Shown: piece after piece, positions 33,817 to 43,046 of the stretch | How positions within the stretch are numbered: the first letter of the stretch is position 1 | Layout of the letters: each line of letters starts with the position of its first letter | NCBI RefSeq assembly: GCF_007747995.1 | Contig: NZ_CP036276.1 | Span: forward strand, 2,781,001 to 2,845,000 | Direction of reading: 5' to 3' | Source: Symmachiella dynata | GTDB lineage: Bacteria; Planctomycetota; Planctomycetia; Planctomycetales; Planctomycetaceae | DNA: 64,000 nucleotides | Position numbers and translations under genes: made by a program | Notes under the pieces: generated by a model | Seen by the model: the letters and a program-made list of their open reading frames with translations, nothing else | What the model was told of the DNA's origin: nothing | Database searches by the model: none

Positions 33817-35247
33817 TTACGAGGGTTGTGCCAACGGAAACCGTAACGTGAAAGTTGTGCCGCGGCCGACGGTGCTGGAGATCTCGATTTGGCCATCGGC
33901 CGACTGCACCATGTGCTTGACGATCGCCAGTCCCAGGCCGGTTCCCCCCTGGTCGCGCGAACGGCCACGGTCGACGCGGTAGAAGCGTTCGAAGATGCGG
34001 TTGAGATGTTTTTGCGGAATGCCGATGCCTGTATCCTCGACCTCGATCACTCCTTGCGAATCGTCAGCGTACCAAGAGACCGTCACGGAACCTTCTTCCG
34101 ACGTGTATTTGATGGCGTTGTCGACCAGATTGGAAAGGATCGTATCCAGGGCTTCGTCGCCAATGGCAACGATCACCGGGGTTTCGGGCGCGTGCAGCGT
34201 GACAGTCACACTCTTGCGGTCAGCGGCCGGGCGATGGTGTTCTTTGCAGCGCTGGGCGATATGAGCAATGTCGGTGGGCGCGGGAGTTGGATTCGCATCA
34301 TCGGCTTCAATATGAGCCAAGGTCAACAGGTCCCGCACGGTCGCATCCAATCGACCCGCTTGTTCGTCGATGGTATTCAAAAACTTGATGCGATGGTTCT
34401 CGTCATCAATGGCTCCATTGAGCAACGTTTCCACATAGGCTCGTATCGAGGTGATTGGCGTTTTGAGTTCGTGGGATGCATTGGCGACGAATTCCTGCCG
34501 GACTTTTTCTAAGCGACGGATCTCTGTGATGTCGTGCGCGACGACCACCGCTCCCGGTGCCGGCTTTCCGGCCAAGCGAGCGACGCTCATCGCCAAGATT
34601 CGTGTCTTGGGGGTATGGATTTGCATCTCGCCATGAATGGGAGCTGATTGTTTGAGCGCAGCTGCGATCCATTCCTGCAATTGCGGATTGCGAATCAACT
34701 CCCAAATCGGACGGCCCAGCGCGGTTCCTTCGGTCAGTCCGAACATCCGGCACGCCGCACCGCCGGCAAGAATAATCCGTTGTTCCGAATCGACTGCGAT
34801 CACACCTTCGGCCAGACTGTCGATCACAATCCGCAACTGGTCCCGTTCGGTCTTCAGATGTCGCATACGACCGGCGACGAGCATCGACATCTTGGCCAAA
34901 GATTCCGCCAAGCCCGGATAGGCCACCGCTGTTGTCGCGGGAAGCGGCATATCGAAGCGGCCTTCGGTCATTTTTTCCAGCACCAGCGCCAAGTCTTGCA
35001 GTGGTTGGCGCATGCGGCGCTCCACCAAAAAATGGACCAGCCACGAGATGACCATCAAGATGCCAATTGCCGCAGCGGTGCTCCACAGGACGGCACTGAT
35101 GTGGTCCCGCAATGTGAAGGAAACGACAAGAATCAACACGCCGATGACCGCGATCCCCAATCGGTAAACGGCGGTCCATCCGCCCCACGGTGAAGAGGCG
35201 TTCGTGGCCAAGGCGTTTTCAGTTGTCGATGAGCGGGTTGCATTCAC
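33817..35247 (-). CDS. Sensor histidine kinase, PhoR-like
   Basis: 476 residues, GTG start. Two membrane spans ('VYRLGIAVIGVLILVVSFTL' and 'VLWSTAAAIGILMVISWLVH', about 28-72). HAMP linker ('RRMRQPLQDLALVLEKMTEG'). PAS domain ('IVIDSLAEGVIAVDSEQRII'). Dimerisation and phosphoacceptor 'FVANASHELKTPITSIRAY' (about 260). ATPase with N box 'ILSNLVDNAIKYTSEEGSV', G1 'VEDTGIGIPQKHLNRIFER' and G2 'DQGGTGLGLAIVKHMVQ'. All catalytic boxes are present. There is almost no periplasmic loop, so the signal is likely membrane or intracellular. No response regulator lies in the neighbourhood. It follows the RidA gene by 46 bases on the same strand. Confidence 0.9.
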   Translation of the reverse strand: MNATRSSTTENALATNASSPWGGWTAVYRLGIAVIGVLILVVSFTLRDHISAVLWSTAAAIGILMVISWLVHFLVERRMRQPLQDLALVLEKMTEGRFDMPLPATTAVAYPGLAESLAKMSMLVAGRMRHLKTERDQLRIVIDSLAEGVIAVDSEQRIILAGGAACRMFGLTEGTALGRPIWELIRNPQLQEWIAAALKQSAPIHGEMQIHTPKTRILAMSVARLAGKPAPGAVVVAHDITEIRRLEKVRQEFVANASHELKTPITSIRAYVETLLNGAIDDENHRIKFLNTIDEQAGRLDATVRDLLTLAHIEADDANPTPAPTDIAHIAQRCKEHHRPAADRKSVTVTLHAPETPVIVAIGDEALDTILSNLVDNAIKYTSEEGSVTVSWYADDSQGVIEVEDTGIGIPQKHLNRIFERFYRVDRGRSRDQGGTGLGLAIVKHMVQSADGQIEISSTVGRGTTFTLRFPLAQPS

Positions 35248-35293
35248 GGCTGTACGATCGGCGAAGAAGGCCTACGGACCGAAGTGGTATTGG

Positions 35294-36499
35294 TTAGTTG
35301 GGAAGGACGGCAATCATGTCGAGCGTGATCGTTCGCCCCGTACGGCCCACGCCGCGGACTGCCGCCTTCGAAGCCGCGGGCGGACGCTGGGGATTGTACA
35401 CCTGGGGACGGTATTCGTTTAATGCCTTGCTGACCGCCGCATCCGAGACGTAATACGTCGCCTTGGCCAGATGGTCGAAGTCGCTCTGTGATTTTTCCAG
35501 AATGCTCGCTAAACGTTTGAAGATTGCAGGCACCTGCGCTTCTGCACTGTCTCCGTACAGCCCGGAAATGTAGACCCGCCGTCCAGTTCCGACTGTTGCA
35601 ACGCGGCTAAATACCGGCGAGGAGGTCATCCAGGACGGTGTGGAGAATGTCAGCGGCGCTTGTTCCGCATCGCCTTCAACTGCGGGGAGATAAGCGATCA
35701 ACTCGATTTCGATGCTATCGGTCGCCATCCATTCGACCGGGACATGCGCGGGAATGGGGTCGCCTTGAAAATGAGCGGCGATTTCTCCGTCGACGACGGC
35801 CAGGTCGGTCATGGGATTTAAGAATGATTTGAGCTGAACGACGTGTGCGCGTTTCAGGCCCAGAAACTTCAGGGTCTTCTCAAGATTCACCAACGTGTTA
35901 CGCGTGCGTGCAGCTAGGTCGTCCCCTTTTTCTGCTTGTCCCGAGATATAGACCACACCGCCGCGCGGCAGGATCGAAACCGTTGCCGGGTGTTCCTGTG
36001 TAGCGCCGGGAAGGGAACGGTGTGAAACCTGTGGCGGGCCGTCGCCGGGAATGGCTGCGACGGCATCCAGGGCGACTAAGACGCCCGGTTGTGCCAAGGT
36101 CCCCGAGACAAACGTGACCGCCGGTTGGGCATGGGGGGCGAGTTGTTTTTTTAGCACCGTTTGAACCGCATCTGCCTGGGCGTCATCTGCGAGATAGAAA
36201 TTCAGTTTGACAACGTGCTGAAGGTCCGTGTCGGCCAGTTTGAGGACGTCCGGCAGTTGGGCGAGCAGCGCCTGTGTTTGGGCTGCCGCATCACCTGGAC
36301 CGATCAGTTTTCCGTCGTTGTCCAAAGGCAACAGTTGTGAGGTGTGGGCCAACGCCACGTCGTCGATGCTGACGGCAACGGCAAGACCGGTTTGCGGATC
36401 GGTTTCGATCACCGAGATGCGGCTGTCATCCGCTCGGCATGGGGAAACAGACAACGCGGCCACCACCATGCTCGCCGTTAGAATTCGCCAGTTTGTCAT
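35294..36499 (-). CDS. Exported protein with three RidA (YjgF) modules
   Basis: 401 residues from the ATG at 36499 (AGAGGAACG upstream). A GTG at 36541 would overlap the stop of the preceding gene by 4 bases. Signal peptide 'MTNWRILTASMVVAALSVSP' with cleavage after CRA. Three RidA-fold modules follow: about 30-140 ('LKLADTDLQHVVKLNFYLAD'), 150-265 ('GGVVYISGQAEKGDDLAART') and 275-400 ('GRRVYISGLYGDSAEAQVPA'). Single-domain RidA proteins hydrolyse reactive enamine/imine intermediates of PLP enzymes in the cytoplasm, so export is unexpected. The key Arg of active RidA near 'PAVTFVSG' and equivalents is not obvious. It lies directly after a PLP aminotransferase gene. Confidence 0.8.
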   Translation of the reverse strand: MTNWRILTASMVVAALSVSPCRADDSRISVIETDPQTGLAVAVSIDDVALAHTSQLLPLDNDGKLIGPGDAAAQTQALLAQLPDVLKLADTDLQHVVKLNFYLADDAQADAVQTVLKKQLAPHAQPAVTFVSGTLAQPGVLVALDAVAAIPGDGPPQVSHRSLPGATQEHPATVSILPRGGVVYISGQAEKGDDLAARTRNTLVNLEKTLKFLGLKRAHVVQLKSFLNPMTDLAVVDGEIAAHFQGDPIPAHVPVEWMATDSIEIELIAYLPAVEGDAEQAPLTFSTPSWMTSSPVFSRVATVGTGRRVYISGLYGDSAEAQVPAIFKRLASILEKSQSDFDHLAKATYYVSDAAVSKALNEYRPQVYNPQRPPAASKAAVRGVGRTGRTITLDMIAVLPN

Positions 36500-36537
36500 A
36501 TCGTTCCTCTTCGCACTCATTCGTGGTCTTATTTCGG

Positions 36538-37914
36538 TCACACCAATGTTTCTAAGGCTTCGCCTATTCCAGCAATTCCATCAACCACAGCTTCGGGGGG
36601 AATGACCAACGGTGGACAGACCTTAACGGTTTCGCGATTGGTATGAAATAACATCACTCCTCGTTTGACTGCTTCCCAGACCAAATCGCGTGCCAGTGCC
36701 TTGTCCGGTTTGCCGGTGGCCGGATCGCGGAGGTGAATTGCGTTGAGCAGGCCCAATCCGCTGACCCGGGCGATGTGCTTGGGAAAGCGTTGCTGCAGTT
36801 TCCGCAGTTCCTCGCGGGCGATCTGTCCGGTTCGGTCCGCTTTTTCGATCAATCCTTCATCAAAAATGACATCCAAGTTTGCCAATGCCGCTGCACACGA
36901 GAGAGGATGTCCGGCGTGTGTGGTGGTGATGTCGGCGGGGTTCAGCGTATCCAAAATCGCCGCTGGTCCCAACACCGCCGCCAAGGGCAGCGACGACGAA
37001 ATTCCTTTCCCCACACATAGCAGATCGGCGCGGACATCGTAATGTTCATGGGCGAACAGTTTACCCGTTCGTCCGAATCCTGTTTGGATTTCATCGAAAA
37101 TTAATAGAATGTCATGAGCATCTGCCCAGCGACGCAGAGCTTGCATATAGTCCACCGGAAAGGGGAGAGCGCCCCAACCTTGCAGGGTTTCGATGAACAC
37201 GGCGGCGATCTGACCGGAGTGGACGTCACGTTCGGCTAGTGCGGCGATTGATTCGTCGAGTTGCGTGGGTCCGTCCCGGTTGTCGGTCGGGAAGGGAATG
37301 TGGTGGATCGCCGTGTCGGGATGTTGCAGCCAGGGTTTCGCCGCCGATGTGCCCGAGAGTTGGTGCGCTCCCAGCGTCCATCCGTGAAAATCGCCGCTAA
37401 AGGCGAGGAGATGATATTTGCGTGGATCCCGTTTCTGTCCCCATTCCCGCGCCACTCGCAAAGCGGCCTCGATGGCTTCAGAGCCGACCGTCCACAGGTA
37501 AGCTTTGTCCATGCCGGGTGGGGCCAATTCCACCAAGCGACGGGCCAGTCGCACGCGGATTTCGGATGCAAAACTGAACTGCGCCAACAAGCCCTCTTCC
37601 ACATGTGCTGCCAAGGCGGCCCGAATGGCCGGGTGTCCGTGGCCGCTGTTGCAGGCGACGGCGGTGGAGCTGAAATCAATCCAGCAGTTCCCGGCCGCGT
37701 CGAAAACCTGATATTTTTCAGCACGGTCCCAGACAATCGGCGGCTGATAGCAATTCACCTGCGGAAAAAACCGTACCGCATCGGCCAGAACGGGAGCTGT
37801 TTCGGGGGCAGGCAATGCGGTGGTGATCCGTCGAAACGGCGTCTCGACCGGGGTGCATGCCTGGGGTGAAAAGGTAAACGCATTCGGCAGACCGCTGCTT
37901 TCCCGCTCTGTCAT
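36538..37914 (-). CDS. Class III aminotransferase
   Basis: 458 residues. PLP fold-type I, class III. 'DFSSTAVACNSGHGHPAIRA' opens the domain, 'TVGSEAIEAALRVAREWG' and 'FSGDFHGWTLGAHQLSG' hold the cofactor ring. 'LLIFDEIQTGFGRTGKLFAH' supplies the PLP-binding Asp, and the Schiff-base Lys is in 'LLCVGKGISSSLPLAAVLGP'. Substrates in this class include 4-aminobutyrate, acetylornithine and other omega-amino acids; the specific one is unknown. Cytoplasmic. Downstream on the same strand are the RidA-module gene and a histidine kinase, so the three may be one operon. Confidence 0.85.
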   Translation of the reverse strand: MTERESSGLPNAFTFSPQACTPVETPFRRITTALPAPETAPVLADAVRFFPQVNCYQPPIVWDRAEKYQVFDAAGNCWIDFSSTAVACNSGHGHPAIRAALAAHVEEGLLAQFSFASEIRVRLARRLVELAPPGMDKAYLWTVGSEAIEAALRVAREWGQKRDPRKYHLLAFSGDFHGWTLGAHQLSGTSAAKPWLQHPDTAIHHIPFPTDNRDGPTQLDESIAALAERDVHSGQIAAVFIETLQGWGALPFPVDYMQALRRWADAHDILLIFDEIQTGFGRTGKLFAHEHYDVRADLLCVGKGISSSLPLAAVLGPAAILDTLNPADITTTHAGHPLSCAAALANLDVIFDEGLIEKADRTGQIAREELRKLQQRFPKHIARVSGLGLLNAIHLRDPATGKPDKALARDLVWEAVKRGVMLFHTNRETVKVCPPLVIPPEAVVDGIAGIGEALETLV

Positions 37915-38228
37915 GGTTTTCCTGACTCAAATTCAATATATTTTCGCCAGTGGTCTGGCGATGAGGCGAATTTTTCTGTTGAGGCGTCAATCCTCAGTGC
38001 TTGCCTGCAGAATTGCAAGTCTTTGGGCGGCCGTGGCAACATGGGCGAACCATTGACGAGTCGCCCTGTCAATCGCTATACGCAATGGGCTGTTTTTTAA
38101 CGAGACATTTTGGCATTTCGCGCGCCGCTTGAATCAGGCGGGCTCAATCACCCCCTGTACGCGTAATTTACCGTCGAAAACCGACTCCCGCCGGGAGTGG
38201 GACTCTATATCTTTAGGAAGCTGTACTG
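37915..38228. other. Divergent spacer between the aminotransferase and serC
   Basis: No gene. A GC-rich imperfect palindrome CTCCCGCCGGGAG lies at 38187-38199 just before serC and may be a regulatory or structural site. Confidence 0.4.
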
Positions 38229-39308
38229 ATGACCAAACGTGTCTACAATTTTTCCGCCGGTCCCGCGGTTCTGCCGGTGGAGGTTTTGGAAGAAGCCCGC
38301 GAAAATCTGCTCAGCTTGGGCGATACGGGTGTGGGGATCATGGAGCATTCCCATCGTGGCAAGGCGTTTGTGGCCGTGTATGAAGAGGCGGTTTCACTCT
38401 GCCGGGAGTTGGCGGCGATTCCCGACAACTATCACGTCCTGTTCCTACAAGGGGGGGCCTCGTCGCAGTTCTTTATGCTGCCGATGAATTTCCTGCCCAA
38501 GGAGAGCACGGCTGATTATTTGGTCACGGGGTCCTGGGCCAAAAAAGCGGTCGCCGAGGCGCAGCGATTTGGCAATGTGCATGTCGCCGGCAGCAGCCAG
38601 GATCGCAATTTCTGTTATATCCCCAGCGATTGTTCCTACAGCGACGATGCCGTCTACACGCACTACACGTCGAACAACACAATCTTCGGGACGCAATTCG
38701 CAACCGTGCCGGATGTCGCCTGCGAGACGCTGGTGTGCGATATGAGCAGCGATATTTTCTCCCGGCCGATCGACGTCTCAAAATATGGCGTGATTTATGC
38801 CGGTGCGCAGAAAAACCTCGGCCCCAGCGGCGTGACGTTGGTCATCATCCGCGACGACTTAGTGCAGCAGGGACCGACCGACATTCCGACGATGCTGCAA
38901 TACCGCACGCACGCCGACAACGACTCGATGTTCAATACCCCCCCGACGTTCGGGATTTATATCATGGGGCTGATTTTCAAATGGATCAAAGCCCGCGGCG
39001 GCTTGGCAGCAGTTGGTGAACAGAATCGTGACAAGGCGGGCAAACTGTACGAGTACCTGGATCACAGCCGTCTGTTTAACGGCACCGCTGATCTGGAAAG
39101 CCGGTCTCAAATGAACGTGACATTCGTCACGGGCGATGCGGATTTGGATGCCCAGTTCATCTCGCAATCCGAAGCGGCGGGATTTAGCGGTCTGAAAGGG
39201 CACCGCAGCGTGGGCGGCATGCGGGCCAGCCTGTACAATGCATTTCCCACCGACGGCGTAGACGCGTTGATTGAATTCATGAAGCGTTTCGAAGCCGAGC
39301 AAGGGTGA
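38229..39308 (+). CDS. serC: Phosphoserine aminotransferase
   Basis: 359 residues, the usual length. It transaminates 3-phosphohydroxypyruvate to phosphoserine in serine synthesis, and the matching step of pyridoxal 5'-phosphate synthesis. Family signatures: '[20 protein letters not shown]' at the start, '[12 protein letters not shown]', '[20 protein letters not shown]', the PLP Lys in '[20 protein letters not shown]' (about 195), and '[20 protein letters not shown]'. Start ATG, AGGAAG 9 bases upstream. It ends 109 bases before the next gene. Class V aminotransferase fold. Confidence 0.95.
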   Translation: MTKRVYNFSAGPAVLPVEVLEEARENLLSLGDTGVGIMEHSHRGKAFVAVYEEAVSLCRELAAIPDNYHVLFLQGGASSQFFMLPMNFLPKESTADYLVTGSWAKKAVAEAQRFGNVHVAGSSQDRNFCYIPSDCSYSDDAVYTHYTSNNTIFGTQFATVPDVACETLVCDMSSDIFSRPIDVSKYGVIYAGAQKNLGPSGVTLVIIRDDLVQQGPTDIPTMLQYRTHADNDSMFNTPPTFGIYIMGLIFKWIKARGGLAAVGEQNRDKAGKLYEYLDHSRLFNGTADLESRSQMNVTFVTGDADLDAQFISQSEAAGFSGLKGHRSVGGMRASLYNAFPTDGVDALIEFMKRFEAEQG

Positions 39309-39417
39309 GACGATGTTTGTGCTGCTGCCATGTTGAAACGTTGTGAGACGAGGCTTGGCAGTGGGTAGTCGAAGTGGTCGCTGGTCGAAATTCTTCTGAA
39401 GGACAGGTGAGCCGATC

Positions 39418-39699
39418 GTGAATTTTTTCAAGAATTATCTCGAAAGGCACCAGCATCCCGGTAACCAATTTCTGCATCTCATTGGGTTGCCGATCACATT
39501 CGCCCTGCCGGTGTACTTTTTAGTGCATCACAATTGGCAGTGGGCGTTGGGGGCATTTATTGCCGGTTATGCACTGCAATTCCTGGGTCATGCCATCGAA
39601 GGCAACGACGCGGGGGAGATGATCGTCGTCAAAAAACTTTTGGGCAAGCCGTACATTGCGGTCGTGCCTCGTTCAAAAGAGTCAAAGTTTGACGATTAG
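39418..39699 (+). CDS. Mpo1-like (DUF962) small membrane protein
   Basis: 93 residues, GTG start behind AGGTGAG. 'YLERHQHPGNQFLHLIGLPI' is the characteristic entry of the Mpo1/YGL010W family, with its conserved His residues. Then comes a span 'TFALPVYFLVHHNWQWALGA', and then 'QFLGHAIEGNDAGEM', the second conserved His block. In yeast Mpo1 is a Fe(II)-dependent dioxygenase shortening 2-hydroxy fatty acids by alpha-oxidation; bacterial relatives are not well studied. The family assignment rests on the two His blocks. It lies downstream of serC, possibly co-transcribed. Confidence 0.75.
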   Translation: MNFFKNYLERHQHPGNQFLHLIGLPITFALPVYFLVHHNWQWALGAFIAGYALQFLGHAIEGNDAGEMIVVKKLLGKPYIAVVPRSKESKFDD

Positions 39700-39914
39700 T
39701 GCGCCGATACTGCTTATGACGGTTTTAGCGCGCCCGATGTGTCGTTTTATTGAGACGCATGCGCGGACCTCTCCGTATTCCGGATCGTCATCCGGGATGT
39801 GGCGGGGCTTTTCAACCGTCAGCGACGAGATGGTCCTGATTGCTTTGGGGGACCTGGCTCGTTCGCCTCAACTGAGAAGCAGATTCATCGGTACTTTTGC
39901 GGCAAGGACGCACC

Positions 39915-42230
39915 ATGCGAAAGCAATCTTTCCGGCAATTTGTCAGCCTGTTGTTAATCAGCTGCCTATTCACCGGCTGTGCGAGCAACCCCACGTTGTC
40001 CTACCTGGGCAACGCCCAGTTGACAGATTATCGGGCCGACGCCGAACGGATTGCCTATCCTGATTCGTGCGAGGTCCCCCCGGAATCCGCAACGTTTGCC
40101 AATCCGCCCCGCAACGTGAGGGACCGGAACCATGATGAAGCCTGGGATATGCCATTGGCTGAGGCAATTCACTTGGCGCTGCTGAACAACAAAATTGTAC
40201 GAACATCCAGCCGCACAGCAACCGGCGCCATCGCGGCTGGCTCGGCTGGGGGCACATCCACCAGCACGATCGTGAGCTCACCGCAAGCAGTGGCATCGGT
40301 CTATGATCCAGCCATTCAGGAAACGGGCGTGCTCTTTGGCAGTCGCGGTGTTGAATCCGCCCTGTCCGAGTTTGACACCCAGTTTACGACTAGCATGGTC
40401 TGGGGCCGTGACGAACAAATTCAAAACAACCTGTTCCTCGCCGGTGGTATTCCCGACGGGGCGACCTTGCAGTCCGACACCGCTCAGATGCAAGCGGAGT
40501 TGTCGAAGGTTCAAGCAAACGGTGGACAACTGTCGTTGAGCCACTTGGTGAACTACAACTACAACAACTCTCCCGGTAACCTGTTCCCGTCGGTGTATAC
40601 CGGCAACGTGCAACTTGGCTATCGTTTGCCGATGTGGGCTGGTTCGGGGACGGAGTTCACGCGGATCGCTGGTCCGGTTTCGGAAAACATTACAGGGATC
40701 GGCGGTGTGAGCCAAGGTGTGGTCATCGCCCGGATTAATAACGACATCACGATTGCCGACTTCGAAATCCAAGTCCGCAATATGATCAAAGATGTTGAGG
40801 ATATTTATTGGAACCTGTATCTGGCCTATCGCCGTTACGACGCTGAAGTCGTCGCCCGGAACAGTGCCCTGCGAACTTGGCGGGAAGTCAAATCCAAATT
40901 CGAAGTCGGAGCACGAGGGGGGAGTGCCGCTGACGAAGCTCAAGCACGCGAACAATACTTCGACGCCAAAGCCCGTGCCGAAGTGGAGCTGAACAACATC
41001 TACTCCATGGAGCTCGAATTGCGGCGGATGCTGGGGCTGCCGGTCAATGACGGTCGCATTATTCGTCCCTCCGATGTACCGATTACCGCCGAATTCATTC
41101 CCGACTGGTACGTGGCCTTGGCTGAGGCACTCACTCGTCGGACGGAATTACGACGACAAAAATGGAATATCAAGAGTCTCGACCTGCAGTTGATTGCCGC
41201 AGAAAACCTGGCGAATCCACGGCTGGACTTTGTGTCGGCCTACCAGGTGAATATGTTTGGTGACAACCTCTTCGGGAACAATGATAATGACAGTGTTGGA
41301 ACGGCCCAGGGACTCAACAGTGCCTATGAACGTTTGACACAAGGCAGCCAAACCGGTTGGCAACTCGGCTTCCAATTCTCGATGCCGCTCGGTTTACGGC
41401 GTACCTTGGCACAAGTCCGCAACATTGAGTTGCGATTGGCTCAGGCCCGCGAATTGTTGGCGACGCAGGAAGTTGATATTAGCCACGAACTGGCCAACGG
41501 CTTCCAAGCGTTGAATCTCAATTACCAAACGGCCCAAACTCGCTTTAACCAAGGCCGCGCTGCTCACTTGCAGTTGCAAGCCTTCGAAGCGGAGTACAAG
41601 GTCGGTACCAAAACGTTGGACTTGTTACTTCAAGCTCAAACGCGTTTGGCCCGCGCCCAAATCGAATATTACAGTGCCATCATCGAATACACGAAGTCGA
41701 TCACCAACATTCAATTCCGCAAAGGAACCTTGTTGGAATACAACAACATTCACTTGGCTGAAGGGGCCTGGAGTCCTGAAGCTTATGAAGAAGCCCTACG
41801 TCGTGCTTGGGCTCGCAGCTACGCCTTTGAGTCGGATCTGATGCACACCGAACCGGCACCGTTCGTCAACGACGGTCGTGTGATGGGACCGGTGGAATTC
41901 ACCTCCGAAGCGGTCAACATGCCCGGCCCGGCCAACGGAAGTGAGTCGATGGAGATTCCGCTGACCGATCCGAACGGTATCGTCCCGCCGCCGCCCGCCC
42001 CTCCGCTGGATGGGGAACTGGAAGGAGCCGGCTCTAGCGATTTTCGCGAGCCTGTCCCGGCCCTGCCGCCCGCTGAGGGAAGTTATGACGGCGATGTCAG
42101 CATCGACTGGAACGCGGATTTCGACGAAGAGCAAGCCAAAGCCTTGTTCGAAACGGAAAGCGACCAGGAGACCGCGGGGTACGAGAAGGTCAACTTCTCC
42201 GACGCACCCGTGATCGACAACGGATATTAA
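39915..42230 (+). CDS. TolC-like outer membrane efflux lipoprotein
   Basis: 771 residues from the ATG at 39915. Lipoprotein signal 'SLLLISCLFTGCASN' with the lipid Cys at 22. OEP (TolC) repeats are visible: 'PLAEAIHLALLNNKIVRTSS' early on, 'VRNMIKDVEDIYWNLYLAYR' and 'ARAEVELNNIYSMELELRRM' as the first helical pair, and 'QVRNIELRLAQARELLATQE' with 'QLQAFEAEYKVGTKTLDLLL' as the second. This makes the outer membrane channel of a type I secretion or efflux system. It is longer than usual because of an N-terminal insert and a Pro-rich tail of about 120 residues. No inner-membrane partner is next to it. Confidence 0.85.
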   Translation: MRKQSFRQFVSLLLISCLFTGCASNPTLSYLGNAQLTDYRADAERIAYPDSCEVPPESATFANPPRNVRDRNHDEAWDMPLAEAIHLALLNNKIVRTSSRTATGAIAAGSAGGTSTSTIVSSPQAVASVYDPAIQETGVLFGSRGVESALSEFDTQFTTSMVWGRDEQIQNNLFLAGGIPDGATLQSDTAQMQAELSKVQANGGQLSLSHLVNYNYNNSPGNLFPSVYTGNVQLGYRLPMWAGSGTEFTRIAGPVSENITGIGGVSQGVVIARINNDITIADFEIQVRNMIKDVEDIYWNLYLAYRRYDAEVVARNSALRTWREVKSKFEVGARGGSAADEAQAREQYFDAKARAEVELNNIYSMELELRRMLGLPVNDGRIIRPSDVPITAEFIPDWYVALAEALTRRTELRRQKWNIKSLDLQLIAAENLANPRLDFVSAYQVNMFGDNLFGNNDNDSVGTAQGLNSAYERLTQGSQTGWQLGFQFSMPLGLRRTLAQVRNIELRLAQARELLATQEVDISHELANGFQALNLNYQTAQTRFNQGRAAHLQLQAFEAEYKVGTKTLDLLLQAQTRLARAQIEYYSAIIEYTKSITNIQFRKGTLLEYNNIHLAEGAWSPEAYEEALRRAWARSYAFESDLMHTEPAPFVNDGRVMGPVEFTSEAVNMPGPANGSESMEIPLTDPNGIVPPPPAPPLDGELEGAGSSDFREPVPALPPAEGSYDGDVSIDWNADFDEEQAKALFETESDQETAGYEKVNFSDAPVIDNGY

Positions 42231-42270
42231 GCCAGGTTGCAAATAAACGCCCCTCACACGAACGACTTCT

Positions 42271-42308
42271 CCCTCTCCCTCTGGGAGAGGGCCGGGGGTG
42301 AGGGTTTT
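42271..42308. repeat. CCCTCTCCCTCTGGGAGAGGG hairpin (REP-like)
   Basis: CCCTCTCCCTCTGGGAGAGG followed by GCCGGGGGTGAGGGTTTTC. A widespread hairpin repeat in bacterial spacers; a second copy lies at 48391-48430. Confidence 0.8.
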
Positions 42309-42386
42309 CAAGCTCGATCAGGTTCTCACGTTCTAAGTCTTTTAGCGTGAGGCCTTTTCCGATGGTGGGCAGCAATCGTTCTACAA

Positions 42387-42470
42387 CCAGTTTTAAAACC
42401 CGGTTGCGCTTGTTCTAGAAACATTCAGATCAGTTTCAGTGAGACGCGACAGAGGGTTTTGAAACTACTT
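42387..42470. repeat. 84-base inverted-repeat element (CCAGTTTCAAAACCC type)
   Basis: Second copy of the element at 25169, with the same terminal inverted repeat and centre; it carries a TTTTAAAACCC variant in the left end. Confidence 0.75.
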
Positions 42471-42481
42471 TTACGCAGAAT

Positions 42482-42500
42482 GGTGCGTCGCGACGCACCC
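42482..42500. repeat. GGTGCGTCGCGACGCACC palindrome
   Basis: Perfect 18-base palindrome, one of five copies in the window. Confidence 0.8.
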
Positions 42501-42540
42501 GACGGCAACCGTGGCTAGTTTGTTTGTTGGCAGAGACGTG

Positions 42541-43008
42541 CTATGGGAGCGTGGGGCCTAAGCCGACGATGGAATCCCGTGGGATCTTGGCATCGAGCAA
42601 TGCCTGCTCCAGATTTTCTTCTGCACGCGCACGAGCGGACGGGGCGCGGATGACGCGAACGCGAATTCCATTTTCATCACCTGTGGTTGCGGTGGCCAAT
42701 TCCACGACCTGCTCTAAGGTGATTTCCTGAAGCGTGCCATCCGTCTCGGCAGCAATCCAGTATCCACGGTCTTTGATCGTAATCTGTAGATCGCTGAGCG
42801 GACTCACCGGGGTGGTTTGGGGGTCCGCTTCGGCGGGGGGAGGTTCTTTCTCGTTGAGGTCTGGTTTGGAGCCTTGCACGGGAATCACGCCATCGCCGCC
42901 ATCAAATTTGGGGAGCCAATTGCCGAGGAACGTTCCAGCAACGACTCCCAACAGAACCAATCCGCTACTGATCTTTACACCGCGGGTGACTTTCTTGGTA
43001 ATCGTCAT
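42541..43008 (-). CDS. Single-span periplasmic protein of an ExbD-like set
   Basis: 155 residues. One membrane span (about 12-31, 'ISSGLVLLGVVAGTFLGNWL'), then a Pro-rich linker, then a C-terminal fold 'SDLQITIKDRGYWIAAETDG' with 'ARAEENLEQALLDAKIPRDS'. Span plus linker plus small mixed domain is the layout of ExbD/TolR, although the usual Asp in the span is missing here. It lies 38 bases after the coiled-coil ExbD-like gene. It may complete a proton-driven membrane complex whose output is unknown. Confidence 0.55.
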   Translation of the reverse strand: MTITKKVTRGVKISSGLVLLGVVAGTFLGNWLPKFDGGDGVIPVQGSKPDLNEKEPPPAEADPQTTPVSPLSDLQITIKDRGYWIAAETDGTLQEITLEQVVELATATTGDENGIRVRVIRAPSARARAEENLEQALLDAKIPRDSIVGLGPTLP

Positions 43009-43046
43009 CGGACTTTGGCCTCAATCCAACTTTTCAAATGAAGGCG

